From Rubritalea squalenifaciens DSM 18772 (GTDB lineage Bacteria > Verrucomicrobiota > Verrucomicrobiia > Verrucomicrobiales > Akkermansiaceae), in NCBI RefSeq assembly GCF_900141815.1, contig NZ_FQYR01000003.1:806001-870000 (forward strand): DNA of 64,000 nt, written 5' to 3'. Both the position numbers and the translations under genes were made by a program. The notes beneath the pieces were generated by a model. The model was not told the origin of the DNA and did not search any database. It saw only the letters and a list, made by a program, of their open reading frames with translations. Positions 27,214 to 34,805 of this stretch are shown piece by piece; within the stretch, counting starts at the first letter, position 1, and every line of letters starts with the position of its first letter.

Positions 27214-28485
27214 CTATGCCTTCTCCACATAGGCTTTCTGCACCTCTTCAGCGATGATACGAATCCCATCTCTGACGGTACCTTCATCCATCGTGTAGGT
27301 GACACGAATGCACTCACGCCTGTGTCTCCACTCATCATCACCGAGACCAAAGAAGAAATAGTTCCCTGGCACCACGAGAACGTTACGCGCTTTGAGACGT
27401 TCGTAGAGCTCACGTGCTGTGATTGGCATATCCTCGAACCACATCCAGAGGAATAGCGCCCCCTCACTGACATGGTAACGATATGGCAAAGTATCCTCGA
27501 AAAACTCGGAAACCCAGCCCTGAGCCTGCTTAGACTTCTCTAGATAGAATGGTCTCACGACCTCATTGCTAAGCTCCAAAATCTTACCACTACGCACGAG
27601 TGGCTCCATAATGGCTTGTCCTACATTATTGTTCGCCAAATCTACAATGGCACTCATGGAGGCGATCGCAGAAGCGATTTCCTCAGGGGCGATCACGATA
27701 CCCGTGCGTGTACCAGGCAAACCAATTTTAGAGAGGCTTAATGTGAGAATCGTATTGTCATCAAACAACGGGTTCGCATCAGCAAAGAAAATATTCGGGA
27801 AAGGTGCCCCGTAAGCATTATCAATAATCAATGGTACACCATTTTCTTTGGCGAGCTTGGCCAACTTAGCCATTTCATTGTCAGTAAGCACATTGCCGGA
27901 AGGGTTGGTCGGACGAGATACACAAATAGCGGAAATCTCCTCAGTCACCTCCAAGGCATCAAAATCAACTCGATACTTGAACTGATGATCGCCTAGCTTT
28001 TCGATTTTAGGCTTATAGGCTTTGAAAAAGTCAGCGCCGACCGATTGATTTGCATAACCAATGTACTCTGGCACCAAGGGAAGAAGGATCTTCTTGCGAC
28101 GACCATCTTCGAAACGGCCCGCGAGTGCATTAAAGATAAAGAAGAAGGCTGACTGACCACCTGGCGTGATGGCCAAGTTCTTCTCCGTAATGTTCCAGCC
28201 GAATTTTTCACGGAACATCTGAGCTACTGAGCTCAAAAATTTTGGATTCCCTCGTGGAGGGTCGTAATTACAGAGCACCTTTTCCATCGCACCTGGCTCG
28301 TCCAGGATCTCCTGTAGACGCTCACGCCAGATGGCGTTCATTTCTGGAATACTACCAGGCTGACCGCCTCCAAGCATTTTCGTATCAGGTCCACCCGTCG
28401 CTAGAGCGTGCCCGAGGTCATCCATCAATTCCTCAATACCACTACCGCCGCATAACCGTTTTCCGAACAATGAATAGTCTACCAT
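27214..28485 (-). CDS. avtA: Valine-pyruvate transaminase-like class I/II aminotransferase
   Basis: This is a PLP-dependent aminotransferase of fold type I (423 aa). The PLP lysine is in LTLSLSKIGLPGTRTGIVI (about residue 246). The Asn of the cofactor pocket is in RPTNPSGNVL and the Asp in LIIDNAYGAP. The N-terminal SLFGKRLCGGSGIEELMDDL and the LGGGQPGSIPEM block match AvtA, which moves amino groups between valine and alanine/pyruvate. The C-terminal Arg for the substrate carboxylate is probably in RECIRVTYT. It is monocistronic by position. The AvtA call is by family resemblance, so another neutral amino acid could be the substrate. Confidence 0.88.
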   Translation of the reverse strand: MVDYSLFGKRLCGGSGIEELMDDLGHALATGGPDTKMLGGGQPGSIPEMNAIWRERLQEILDEPGAMEKVLCNYDPPRGNPKFLSSVAQMFREKFGWNITEKNLAITPGGQSAFFFIFNALAGRFEDGRRKKILLPLVPEYIGYANQSVGADFFKAYKPKIEKLGDHQFKYRVDFDALEVTEEISAICVSRPTNPSGNVLTDNEMAKLAKLAKENGVPLIIDNAYGAPFPNIFFADANPLFDDNTILTLSLSKIGLPGTRTGIVIAPEEIASAIASMSAIVDLANNNVGQAIMEPLVRSGKILELSNEVVRPFYLEKSKQAQGWVSEFFEDTLPYRYHVSEGALFLWMWFEDMPITARELYERLKARNVLVVPGNYFFFGLGDDEWRHRRECIRVTYTMDEGTVRDGIRIIAEEVQKAYVEKA

Positions 28486-28569
28486 AAATGTACCTTTGTG
28501 CGTTGCGGCTCCGCTATACGCCCCTGTGACGAGAAACGCAAAGGAAATTAATAAATTTAACCACTTACG

Positions 28570-29925
28570 TCAATTGGCAGAGACTAAATTCTCCACGGCT
28601 TTAATATACTTGGCTAGATTTGCATTCGTTTCCCCTTCTGCCGCCCTCCTGAGCAGCGGTAGTGCTGGCTCGAAGCGCTTCTGATCCACAAGCATGCGCC
28701 CATGGTTCAGGTATGCCCGTTTGGCATATTCAGGAAGTTTGGCAGCACGGTCATACTGAAGCGCTGCCAGCTCATACTTCTTCCGTGACTGATACCAAGT
28801 CCCCATCAAGAGGAGAGCTTCACCATCATTAGGATTCATGCGCAGGATCTCATCCAATAAAGTCTTGGCCCTATCCTCCCCTTTTTGAACGGACAATATA
28901 GCCGTCATGCGCTTGCTCAAGATCTGCATATCATTTCCTTTCAGCTGCCAGCCCTTGGTCAAGCCCAGCATCATCTCTGCCAGCTCCCAATGCTGTCTGT
29001 GTAGGACCTGCTCTGCGGCCTTGAGAAATGCCTGGTAAGATTCCGGCTGAATACGCTTGGAAACTTCCTGATACAACTCTCCTGCCAAACGAAGGTCTCC
29101 TTGAGCGACATACATATTGCCAAGGCTAATCAAGCTATTGGCCGGCAAGAGACCCTTCCGTCTGAGCCACTCAAGTCCAGCCATGGAAGCATCCATCTTG
29201 CCCATCCGGTATTGGATGTCTGAAAGCAGCAGCTGATAGGCTACATGATCAGGCTTGCTCTCCGTCACTTCCAAAATGAGTTTTTCAGCCTCCTCCATCT
29301 GATTGAGTTCACCCAAGCATTGAGCTGCACCCATTTTCCAGTCCACGACATCGGGCTGGGTAAGAAGCGCAGACCTATATGCCTGCAAAGCGGACGCATA
29401 TTTTTCCTGCTGAAGGTAGCAATAGCCTAACAAGCCCATCGTGGTGCCATCCTGATCCCCTAGAGAAACCGCTTCAAGAATCGGTGGGAGAGCTTTTTCA
29501 TAGTCATCTGCTCTCACATAGCACAAAGCCAAATTACGGTGCGCTCTTCGAAATGATGGATACTCCTTGAGCGCGGCCTTGAAGCTCTCAATGGCTTCCT
29601 CAAGCTTACCTAACTCAAATTGAATATTTCCCACGTTAAACATCAGCGCAGGCGATCCTTTTGTCAGACCACTTGATTGAAGAATTTTTAGAGCATTCTC
29701 ACGATTGCCCTTCTTCATTTCCTCCTGCACCTTCACCAAGAGGGCACGCTCTTCCCCCGAGAGGCTGGGTTCAATTCTAGCATTGATTCTGTAGGAACCA
29801 TTGAAAGAACTCACAAATGCCGGATCTTTCCAAAATTCTTTAGAAACAGGCAATGGGTCAACTGCGTGAGCCAGCGTGCCAATCATCAGAAGCAAAGCAG
29901 AACTAATAGAGCATTTCAAATTCAT
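28570..29925 (-). CDS. Exported TPR-repeat protein of the TonB2-like operon
   Basis: The 451-aa product has a signal peptide (about 1-22, MNLKCSISSALLLMIGTLAH). Next come about ten tetratricopeptide repeats, seen in units such as PALMFNVGNIQFELGKLEEA, AHRNLALCYVRADDYEKALP and LLGYCYLQQEKYASALQAYR. TPR proteins scaffold protein contacts. A periplasmic TPR protein encoded directly after TonB is a known feature of the TonB2/TtpC gene cluster in Vibrio and relatives, so it probably works with that complex. Its start overlaps the tonB stop by 4 bp, indicating translational coupling. It is the last gene of the operon. Confidence 0.87.
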   Translation of the reverse strand: MNLKCSISSALLLMIGTLAHAVDPLPVSKEFWKDPAFVSSFNGSYRINARIEPSLSGEERALLVKVQEEMKKGNRENALKILQSSGLTKGSPALMFNVGNIQFELGKLEEAIESFKAALKEYPSFRRAHRNLALCYVRADDYEKALPPILEAVSLGDQDGTTMGLLGYCYLQQEKYASALQAYRSALLTQPDVVDWKMGAAQCLGELNQMEEAEKLILEVTESKPDHVAYQLLLSDIQYRMGKMDASMAGLEWLRRKGLLPANSLISLGNMYVAQGDLRLAGELYQEVSKRIQPESYQAFLKAAEQVLHRQHWELAEMMLGLTKGWQLKGNDMQILSKRMTAILSVQKGEDRAKTLLDEILRMNPNDGEALLLMGTWYQSRKKYELAALQYDRAAKLPEYAKRAYLNHGRMLVDQKRFEPALPLLRRAAEGETNANLAKYIKAVENLVSAN

Positions 29926-30620
29926 GGTTTATTCAATGTTAGAGGTAAATCGAAGCGGGATTTAGTCGGTTTCCCTCCCCTGGTTGGTACTGTGTAACGA
30001 TATCCAGCAAGCACTCGCTTCAAGGTATCCTCACTAAAATTCTTATTGGAGATGGATCTGACTTTTATGAGACTAACTCGTCCTTTCTCGTCTAACTCCA
30101 CGTACAAAACGGTTTTGACCTGATTATCCCGGACATTGCGGGGCCAACGAAAGTTGCCTTTTCTGATCTGTCTGGGTATCGCATCCAAATCACTGGGATT
30201 ATAGTAACTTCTCGCCTGTGGCCGCCCTTTTGGCGCTGAAGGTCTCGGCGGAGTTGGTTTGGCTACAGGCTTTGGGGCGACTTTAGCAACAGGAATCTCA
30301 GCTGGAGCGATATCCGAGGAGAACATCTCTACTTCCATCGTAGGGTCAAAGCGCGCTTCAGAATGCGGTATTGCTGGTACATCGAAATCAACCACCGTAG
30401 AGAGACTCTCAAACGACGGAGGAGGCGGTGGCGCTAGCTCCTGCTTCACTTCATCTGGTGGATCAACTGGCTCTGGAGGTGCATCCAGTGATATGGGCTC
30501 CAATTTGTTGAGCACAAAAACTTCTTCCTCGAGCTTCACCTCCATCAACCGGGTCACGCCCAAAACCACCACTAAGATGGCTGTGACTGCGATACCTACG
30601 ATGAGAGTTCTGAGCTGCAT
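29922..30620 (-). CDS. tonB: Energy transducer TonB
   Basis: TonB transmits proton-motive force from ExbB/ExbD to outer-membrane receptors. The 232-aa product has one N-terminal membrane segment (LIVGIAVTAILVVVLGVTRL, about 5-24). A proline-rich spacer follows (PPEPVDPPDE, LAPPPPPS, PKPVAKPTPPRP, about 45-135), then a C-terminal TonB domain with VKTVLYVELDEKGRVSLIKV (about 165-184). The His of the membrane segment found in E. coli TonB is not evident, as in shorter TonB2-type proteins. It overlaps the TPR gene and follows exbD by 6 bp. No TonB-dependent receptor gene lies in the window. Confidence 0.92.
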   Translation of the reverse strand: MQLRTLIVGIAVTAILVVVLGVTRLMEVKLEEEVFVLNKLEPISLDAPPEPVDPPDEVKQELAPPPPPSFESLSTVVDFDVPAIPHSEARFDPTMEVEMFSSDIAPAEIPVAKVAPKPVAKPTPPRPSAPKGRPQARSYYNPSDLDAIPRQIRKGNFRWPRNVRDNQVKTVLYVELDEKGRVSLIKVRSISNKNFSEDTLKRVLAGYRYTVPTRGGKPTKSRFDLPLTLNKP

Positions 30621-30626
30621 AAAAGT

Positions 30627-31034
30627 CTACTTGGCTGTGGCACTGAAGATGGACTTTGCACCACCAATTTGAGCTGCATCCGTTACTTTCATAATGACCC
30701 CGTGCTTGGCTTCTTTATCCCCCTGGATCACAACTGGGAGATCTGGATCTTCAACTAGTAAAGAACTCACGATACTGGACACCCCGTCGACCCCGATGTT
30801 TCGTCCACCATGATAAACATCCCCATCTGAGGTGACTGCCAGCAGAATGGAGTTCTTTTCCATTTCACTCGCTGTCGCCGCTCTAGGTTTGTTGATCTCA
30901 ACACCTGGATCATCGACGAACACCGTCGTAACGATAAAGAAAATCAAAAGGATAAAGACGATATCAATCAAAGGAGACATATTGATCTCCGAGCTGGTGT
31001 CTGATTCCGAGGTGAAATGTCTGAATCTTCTCAT
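30627..31034 (-). CDS. exbD: Biopolymer transporter ExbD
   Basis: ExbD is the small proton-channel partner of ExbB. The 135-aa product has a short cytoplasmic start and one membrane segment (MSPLIDIVFILLIFFIVTTV, about 19-38). The essential Asp lies in SPLIDIVF, about residue 24. A periplasmic domain follows, with the family block VVIQGDKEAKHGVIMKVTDA near residues 100-119. Its start overlaps the upstream exbB stop by 4 bp and it lies 6 bp before tonB. Confidence 0.94.
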   Translation of the reverse strand: MRRFRHFTSESDTSSEINMSPLIDIVFILLIFFIVTTVFVDDPGVEINKPRAATASEMEKNSILLAVTSDGDVYHGGRNIGVDGVSSIVSSLLVEDPDLPVVIQGDKEAKHGVIMKVTDAAQIGGAKSIFSATAK

Positions 31035-31585
31035 GCCATTTTCTCCTTACTGTAATGGTTCGCCAAGGTTGAATGAAGTTGTCTCTCTAGCAGCTGATGC
31101 ACAGCCTGCACCTGACTTCTGATGATTGCAAAGATCAAGGCTGCTGGAATGGCAAAGAGCAAACCAGCCTGAGTCGTGATCATGGCTTCTGATATACCTA
31201 CGGATATTTTCTCGATGGGATCGATGGCAGCTTGCGATGCCAATCCGCTGAATGTCACCAGCATTCCTGACACGGTGCCTAACAGGCCACCTAGCGTACA
31301 CACCCCAATCATCACACCAATGACAGGCATACGGCGATCTAACCAAGCAAGCTGATCTAGCTCAAACACCGCAAAGTCTCTAACGATCTCACGCCTATTG
31401 TCACTGACTACATCAGCAATAGATTCTTGCTTGATCCTTCTTTGCAGCTGAACCAAAACCACCCAAGTGGCGCACAGCATCGCATAGAGCAAGACTCCCA
31501 CTGCAAGTATCGCCCACAGAACCACTCCACCGTGTTCAAGCACGGCCCAGCATTCCTTCCAGACTTTGTAGAGCGAATCCTGCAT
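31031..31585 (-). CDS. exbB: MotA/TolQ/ExbB proton channel family protein (ExbB2-like)
   Basis: This inner-membrane subunit forms the proton channel with ExbD (184 aa). Three membrane segments are seen: VLWAILAVGVLLYAMLCATW (about 20-39), PVIGVMIGVCTLGGLLGTVSGM (about 90, written as two blocks) and ITTQAGLLFAIPAALIFAII (about 135). The TolQ/ExbB signature LGTVSGML is present. It is the shorter of two ExbB-type proteins in the operon, corresponding to ExbB2 of the TonB2 cluster. It lies 7 bp after the longer homologue. Confidence 0.9.
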   Translation of the reverse strand: MQDSLYKVWKECWAVLEHGGVVLWAILAVGVLLYAMLCATWVVLVQLQRRIKQESIADVVSDNRREIVRDFAVFELDQLAWLDRRMPVIGVMIGVCTLGGLLGTVSGMLVTFSGLASQAAIDPIEKISVGISEAMITTQAGLLFAIPAALIFAIIRSQVQAVHQLLERQLHSTLANHYSKEKMA

Positions 31586-31592
31586 CCTTGTA

Positions 31593-32942
31593 TTATCCCT
31601 GATTCATCTTACGCAGGCCATTGACCAAAGTAAGACCCAGCTTTTCCGTATTCTGCACCACCCCGTTACTTCTTCTTGATAGCAATGTATGGATAATCAG
31701 AGCAGGTATCGCCACGATCAGACCAAACAAGGTAGTGACCAGAGCCTCAGAAATTCCTCCGGCCATTGGCTTCACATCACCAGTACCAGTCACTGTGATC
31801 ACATTAAACATGCGGATCATACCGGACACGGTGCCTAAAAGACCTAGTAAAGGAGCTGTAGCTGCTGTAACCGCGATAAATGGCAACCAGCTCTGCAACT
31901 TGCCCTGCACACCAATGAGCTGCTCGTAAATCACTTCCTCTACGACATCAGCTCCGGCAGACGTATATTGAAGAGCATTTTTAAGCAACTCTCCCGCAGG
32001 ATGCTTGGCACTAGCAGCAATCTCCTCGGCATCCTCTCTGCGGCCATCACGTAAGGCGGAGAGAATTTCTGATACCCAGCCTTCTCGTGGTGATTTAATC
32101 TGCATGAGTTGCAGTAGTTTGATCACACCACAAATGGCGGATAGTAATGCAATGCCCAAGATCGGCATGAGCCAGACTCCCCCCTTTTTCAACAATTGTC
32201 CAAACCCGCTCTGGATTTCAGCGATCGCACGCGCCTTGCCACCCGTAACATCAATCGAAAGGTCAACCTCTTTCCCTCCCAGCAAAGCCGCGATAGCTTC
32301 TTTATCTCCATCCAACACCTTGACGCTTTTTGCGCCTACATCAGACAGCACAGGCCCGGCAACACTACCATCATTGGCTGCAAACCAGGTAGCCGGTCCA
32401 AGGTGCGCAAACTCTCCTGCTAGAACCTGATCTTGTTCAGTGACTGCATTACCCTGCGTTTTAAAGCCTCCCAGCAATTGCTCAAGACGGTCCACTCCTT
32501 TACTGAGGGCATCAACTTGGCTATCTAGATCCTGGTCTTGGCCTCGATTGGCAATTTGCTCGAGCACCTGACTGTATTCACCGTTCTCTCCTGGCAACAA
32601 CTGAGTCCCCATCACCACAGCATGCTGCTTCATCTGAGCACTGAGGTAATTGGCGTCCTGAGTGTAGATCGCATGGTTCTTACGCAAGGCCTTCATATCA
32701 TTGAGACGGCCTTCTGCACTCATTCGTGCCAGGCGTTGCTGACGTCTCAAGAGAATTAATTCCTGCTCCAGATCTGCTATCTTCTTTCCAAGTAGAGGCT
32801 TCTCCTCGGCAATCTTTGCACGCACCTCCCCCAGTTCGGTCAACGACTTCTGCAAATCCGTCTTCAGTTCCTCCTCTGTAGAGGCATGTAGCAAGGTGGA
32901 TGAGAAGACTCCTACGATGATTGCTCTGGCAATACTCCTCAT
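31593..32942 (-). CDS. TtpC-like MotA/TolQ/ExbB protein with N-terminal periplasmic coiled coil
   Basis: The 449-aa product has a signal peptide (about 1-20) and a long helical, charged region predicted to form coiled coil (about 24-125, for example KKIADLEQELILLRRQQRLA). A globular periplasmic part follows. The C-terminal ExbB/TolQ domain has three membrane segments (about 265-440), including LLGLLGTVSGMIRMFNVIT and ALVTTLFGLIVAIPALIIHT. This layout is that of TtpC, the accessory subunit needed by Vibrio TonB2 systems. It begins in a 4-bp overlap with the DUF3450 gene. Its presence beside a second short ExbB fits a three-subunit TonB2-type motor. Confidence 0.88.
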   Translation of the reverse strand: MRSIARAIIVGVFSSTLLHASTEEELKTDLQKSLTELGEVRAKIAEEKPLLGKKIADLEQELILLRRQQRLARMSAEGRLNDMKALRKNHAIYTQDANYLSAQMKQHAVVMGTQLLPGENGEYSQVLEQIANRGQDQDLDSQVDALSKGVDRLEQLLGGFKTQGNAVTEQDQVLAGEFAHLGPATWFAANDGSVAGPVLSDVGAKSVKVLDGDKEAIAALLGGKEVDLSIDVTGGKARAIAEIQSGFGQLLKKGGVWLMPILGIALLSAICGVIKLLQLMQIKSPREGWVSEILSALRDGRREDAEEIAASAKHPAGELLKNALQYTSAGADVVEEVIYEQLIGVQGKLQSWLPFIAVTAATAPLLGLLGTVSGMIRMFNVITVTGTGDVKPMAGGISEALVTTLFGLIVAIPALIIHTLLSRRSNGVVQNTEKLGLTLVNGLRKMNQG

Positions 32943-33718
32943 GGCTTCACCTCCACGGGTAACTTGACCAAACCTGCCTGTGAGGATTTCTTGAATACGC
33001 GAATCGTAGTCTTCACCCGGTTATCAATTCCTTCTCGAATACTCCACTGCCATCCATCTGCACCCGGCATCCCAACACCAGCCTTGTCGCCACTGACAAA
33101 GTAGGCTCTCCCAAGCCCAAGGTAGAGCACTTGTAACTGCCGCTTCTCCCCATCTTCCAGGGCTTGCATTTCCTCAGAAAAATAGACCGCGCGATTAAAT
33201 CTGCCCGCCTCTTTCAAAATATTGGCTAAAGCCACCACACCATCCCGCATCTGTGTCTCATCTTCCACTGACTCCAGCGTGTACAGATCCGCAGACAAGA
33301 GATCTTTCAGAGGCTTGGGAAATCTAGCAGAGACTTCTAGCATGCGTTTGGAAATGTCTCTCACCTTGAGACCCAGCTTACGCCGATCCGCTCTCATTTG
33401 CTTCACTTCTGACTCAAGAGTCGCTTTTTCCTTATCCAGCTCCACATGGCTTTCCCCTGCCTTCTCAACCTCATCCTTGAGAAGTGCCATTTCAGTCTCA
33501 TACAACTTGATCAAGTCATTGAGCTGCTCTCGCTCGATCTTCCAATCCGCTTTTTCTTCCGTGATCATGCGTTCGGTTTGGACCCATTGTTGAATCAAGG
33601 CACGCGCCTCGCTAGGCGTGAGTTTATCTGCACCAGCTTCCTGACCGAGAACACTCCCGGACAAAGCCATGCTGATGGCTATTGTTGTACATAACATAGT
33701 TAGAGCTTTCATTTGCAT
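32939..33718 (-). CDS. DUF3450 family periplasmic coiled-coil protein
   Basis: The protein has a signal peptide and a long coiled coil (about residues 45-135 from the ATG at 33718, with heptads such as LIKLYETEMALLKDEVEKAG). A smaller globular domain follows, with the DUF3450 wording LYLGLGRAYFVSGDKAGVG and DGWQWSIREGIDNRV. The frame extends 16 codons further, but the signal peptide begins properly at MQMKALTMLCTTIAISMALS, so I use 33718 (259 aa). DUF3450 genes regularly head TonB2/TtpC clusters. The biochemical role is not known; it may bridge TtpC to the outer membrane. It is the first gene of the operon, with a Fur-box-like site about 140 bp upstream. Confidence 0.87.
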   Translation of the reverse strand: MQMKALTMLCTTIAISMALSGSVLGQEAGADKLTPSEARALIQQWVQTERMITEEKADWKIEREQLNDLIKLYETEMALLKDEVEKAGESHVELDKEKATLESEVKQMRADRRKLGLKVRDISKRMLEVSARFPKPLKDLLSADLYTLESVEDETQMRDGVVALANILKEAGRFNRAVYFSEEMQALEDGEKRQLQVLYLGLGRAYFVSGDKAGVGMPGADGWQWSIREGIDNRVKTTIRVFKKSSQAGLVKLPVEVKP

Positions 33719-33854
33719 ACTTCCAGCAGTTGCCCGGCACTTCAATCCATTCTTCACGGATTCCACTCAAAGGCCATTCAGGCAGGGCATTTCCTAACCT
33801 GCGCTCAGCTAACTGCGCTCTCGATACGTACCCTTGGACTATCGATCAAGAACT

Positions 33855-33877
33855 TTATTGAGAAAGAGTCTCAATAA
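33855..33877 (-). promoter_or_regulatory. Fur-box-like palindrome upstream of the TonB2-like operon
   Basis: A perfect 9-bp inverted repeat TTATTGAGA/TCTCAATAA flanks a 5-nt centre. Its core TGAGAAA-G-AGTCTCA matches the 7-1-7 arrangement of Fur sites (TGAGAAT-n-ATTCTCA type). It lies about 137 bp upstream of the DUF3450 start and 14 bp after the metal permease stop. Iron control of a TonB2-type operon would make sense. It could instead act as a hairpin terminator for the metal operon, but no T tract follows on that strand. Confidence 0.55.
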
Positions 33878-33890
33878 GAAAATCGCATGG

Positions 33891-34805
33891 TCAAATATTG
33901 ACCTTTCTTCGATGCCAAGCCTTGGAGACTACACCATCAGCGGGACCAAAGAGCCAGGCTAAGATAAACAAAGCAAGGCCAGCCACAACCGTGGCCGCAC
34001 TCTGGCTACCGTTGATCCAAACGTTAATGTAGATACCTGCCACAGAGGCAATCAAGGCGTGAAGCCCAGCCAGCACGAGTAGAAGCTTCATCGAATGCGT
34101 GCACAGATAAGCGGTAGCCCCTGGCAGAATAAGCAGAGCAATCACCAGGATGGCTCCCACAGCCTGAAAGGCTGCTACGACCACGACTGACAAAAATCCC
34201 ATAAGGCAATAGTGCACGATAGCGGGCCTGTATCCAAACGAGGCTGCGAGACCGGAATCAAAAGAGGTCAAAAGAAGTACACGGTAAAAAACAGCCACCA
34301 AGAGTAATGTAAGTAGGCACACCACCGTCATGGTCACGATTGGTTCTGGCACAGTATAGCCCAAGACGACAGGTCCATCGTAGTTCAGCACATCACCGAT
34401 CTGCCCCTCCAAGATGCATTGTGCATCCAGATGGATTTTCTTCAGATAAACATTAAGCATCACGACCCCCAAGGCAAACAGACTGGTAAACGCGATACCG
34501 ATAGCAGAATCCTGTTTAATCCGTGTCCGTCGGTGGATTTGCTCAATGATCACCGTGACGAGTAGGCCGGCAAAAGCCGCTCCGATCAGCAGCCAGGGTG
34601 AGGCCAAATCACCGACAAACATGAAGGCGATAACGATCCCTGGCAGCACGCTATGGCTGATTGCATCGCCTACCAGCGACATCCGCCTCATCACCAGAAA
34701 CGCACCCAGCTGTGAGCACGGAAGAGCAACAAGGAAGCACATCAGAGCCAACCAGACAGCTCCTATCCCAAAATAGTCCCATGGCATGGTCCAATATTCA
34801 CTCAT
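33891..34805 (-). CDS. Metal ABC transporter permease (cluster 9, MntB/TroD/ZnuB type)
   Basis: This is an inner-membrane permease subunit for divalent metal import (304 aa). Eight or nine membrane segments are evident. Family blocks are GAFLVMRRMSLVGDAISHSVLPGI (seen in two parts, about 31-54), RRTRIKQDSAIGIAFTSLFALGVV and VVVAAFQAVGAILVIALLILPGA. It overlaps the stop of the fused permease gene by 4 bp and is the last gene of the operon. Two permeases in one operon suggest a heterodimeric channel, as in TroCD of Treponema. Confidence 0.92.
   Translation of the reverse strand: MSEYWTMPWDYFGIGAVWLALMCFLVALPCSQLGAFLVMRRMSLVGDAISHSVLPGIVIAFMFVGDLASPWLLIGAAFAGLLVTVIIEQIHRRTRIKQDSAIGIAFTSLFALGVVMLNVYLKKIHLDAQCILEGQIGDVLNYDGPVVLGYTVPEPIVTMTVVCLLTLLLVAVFYRVLLLTSFDSGLAASFGYRPAIVHYCLMGFLSVVVVAAFQAVGAILVIALLILPGATAYLCTHSMKLLLVLAGLHALIASVAGIYINVWINGSQSAATVVAGLALFILAWLFGPADGVVSKAWHRRKVNI

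Noticed and set aside
28490-28560. Imperfect repeat CTTTGTGCGTT/AACGCAAAG between the TPR and aminotransferase genes as a terminator
   Set aside because: The arms are far apart with a mismatch and there is no T tract.
33855-33877. The palindrome as an intrinsic terminator of the metal operon
   Set aside because: The stem is AT-rich and no T tract follows on the minus strand; the Fur-type core fits better, though a dual role is not excluded.
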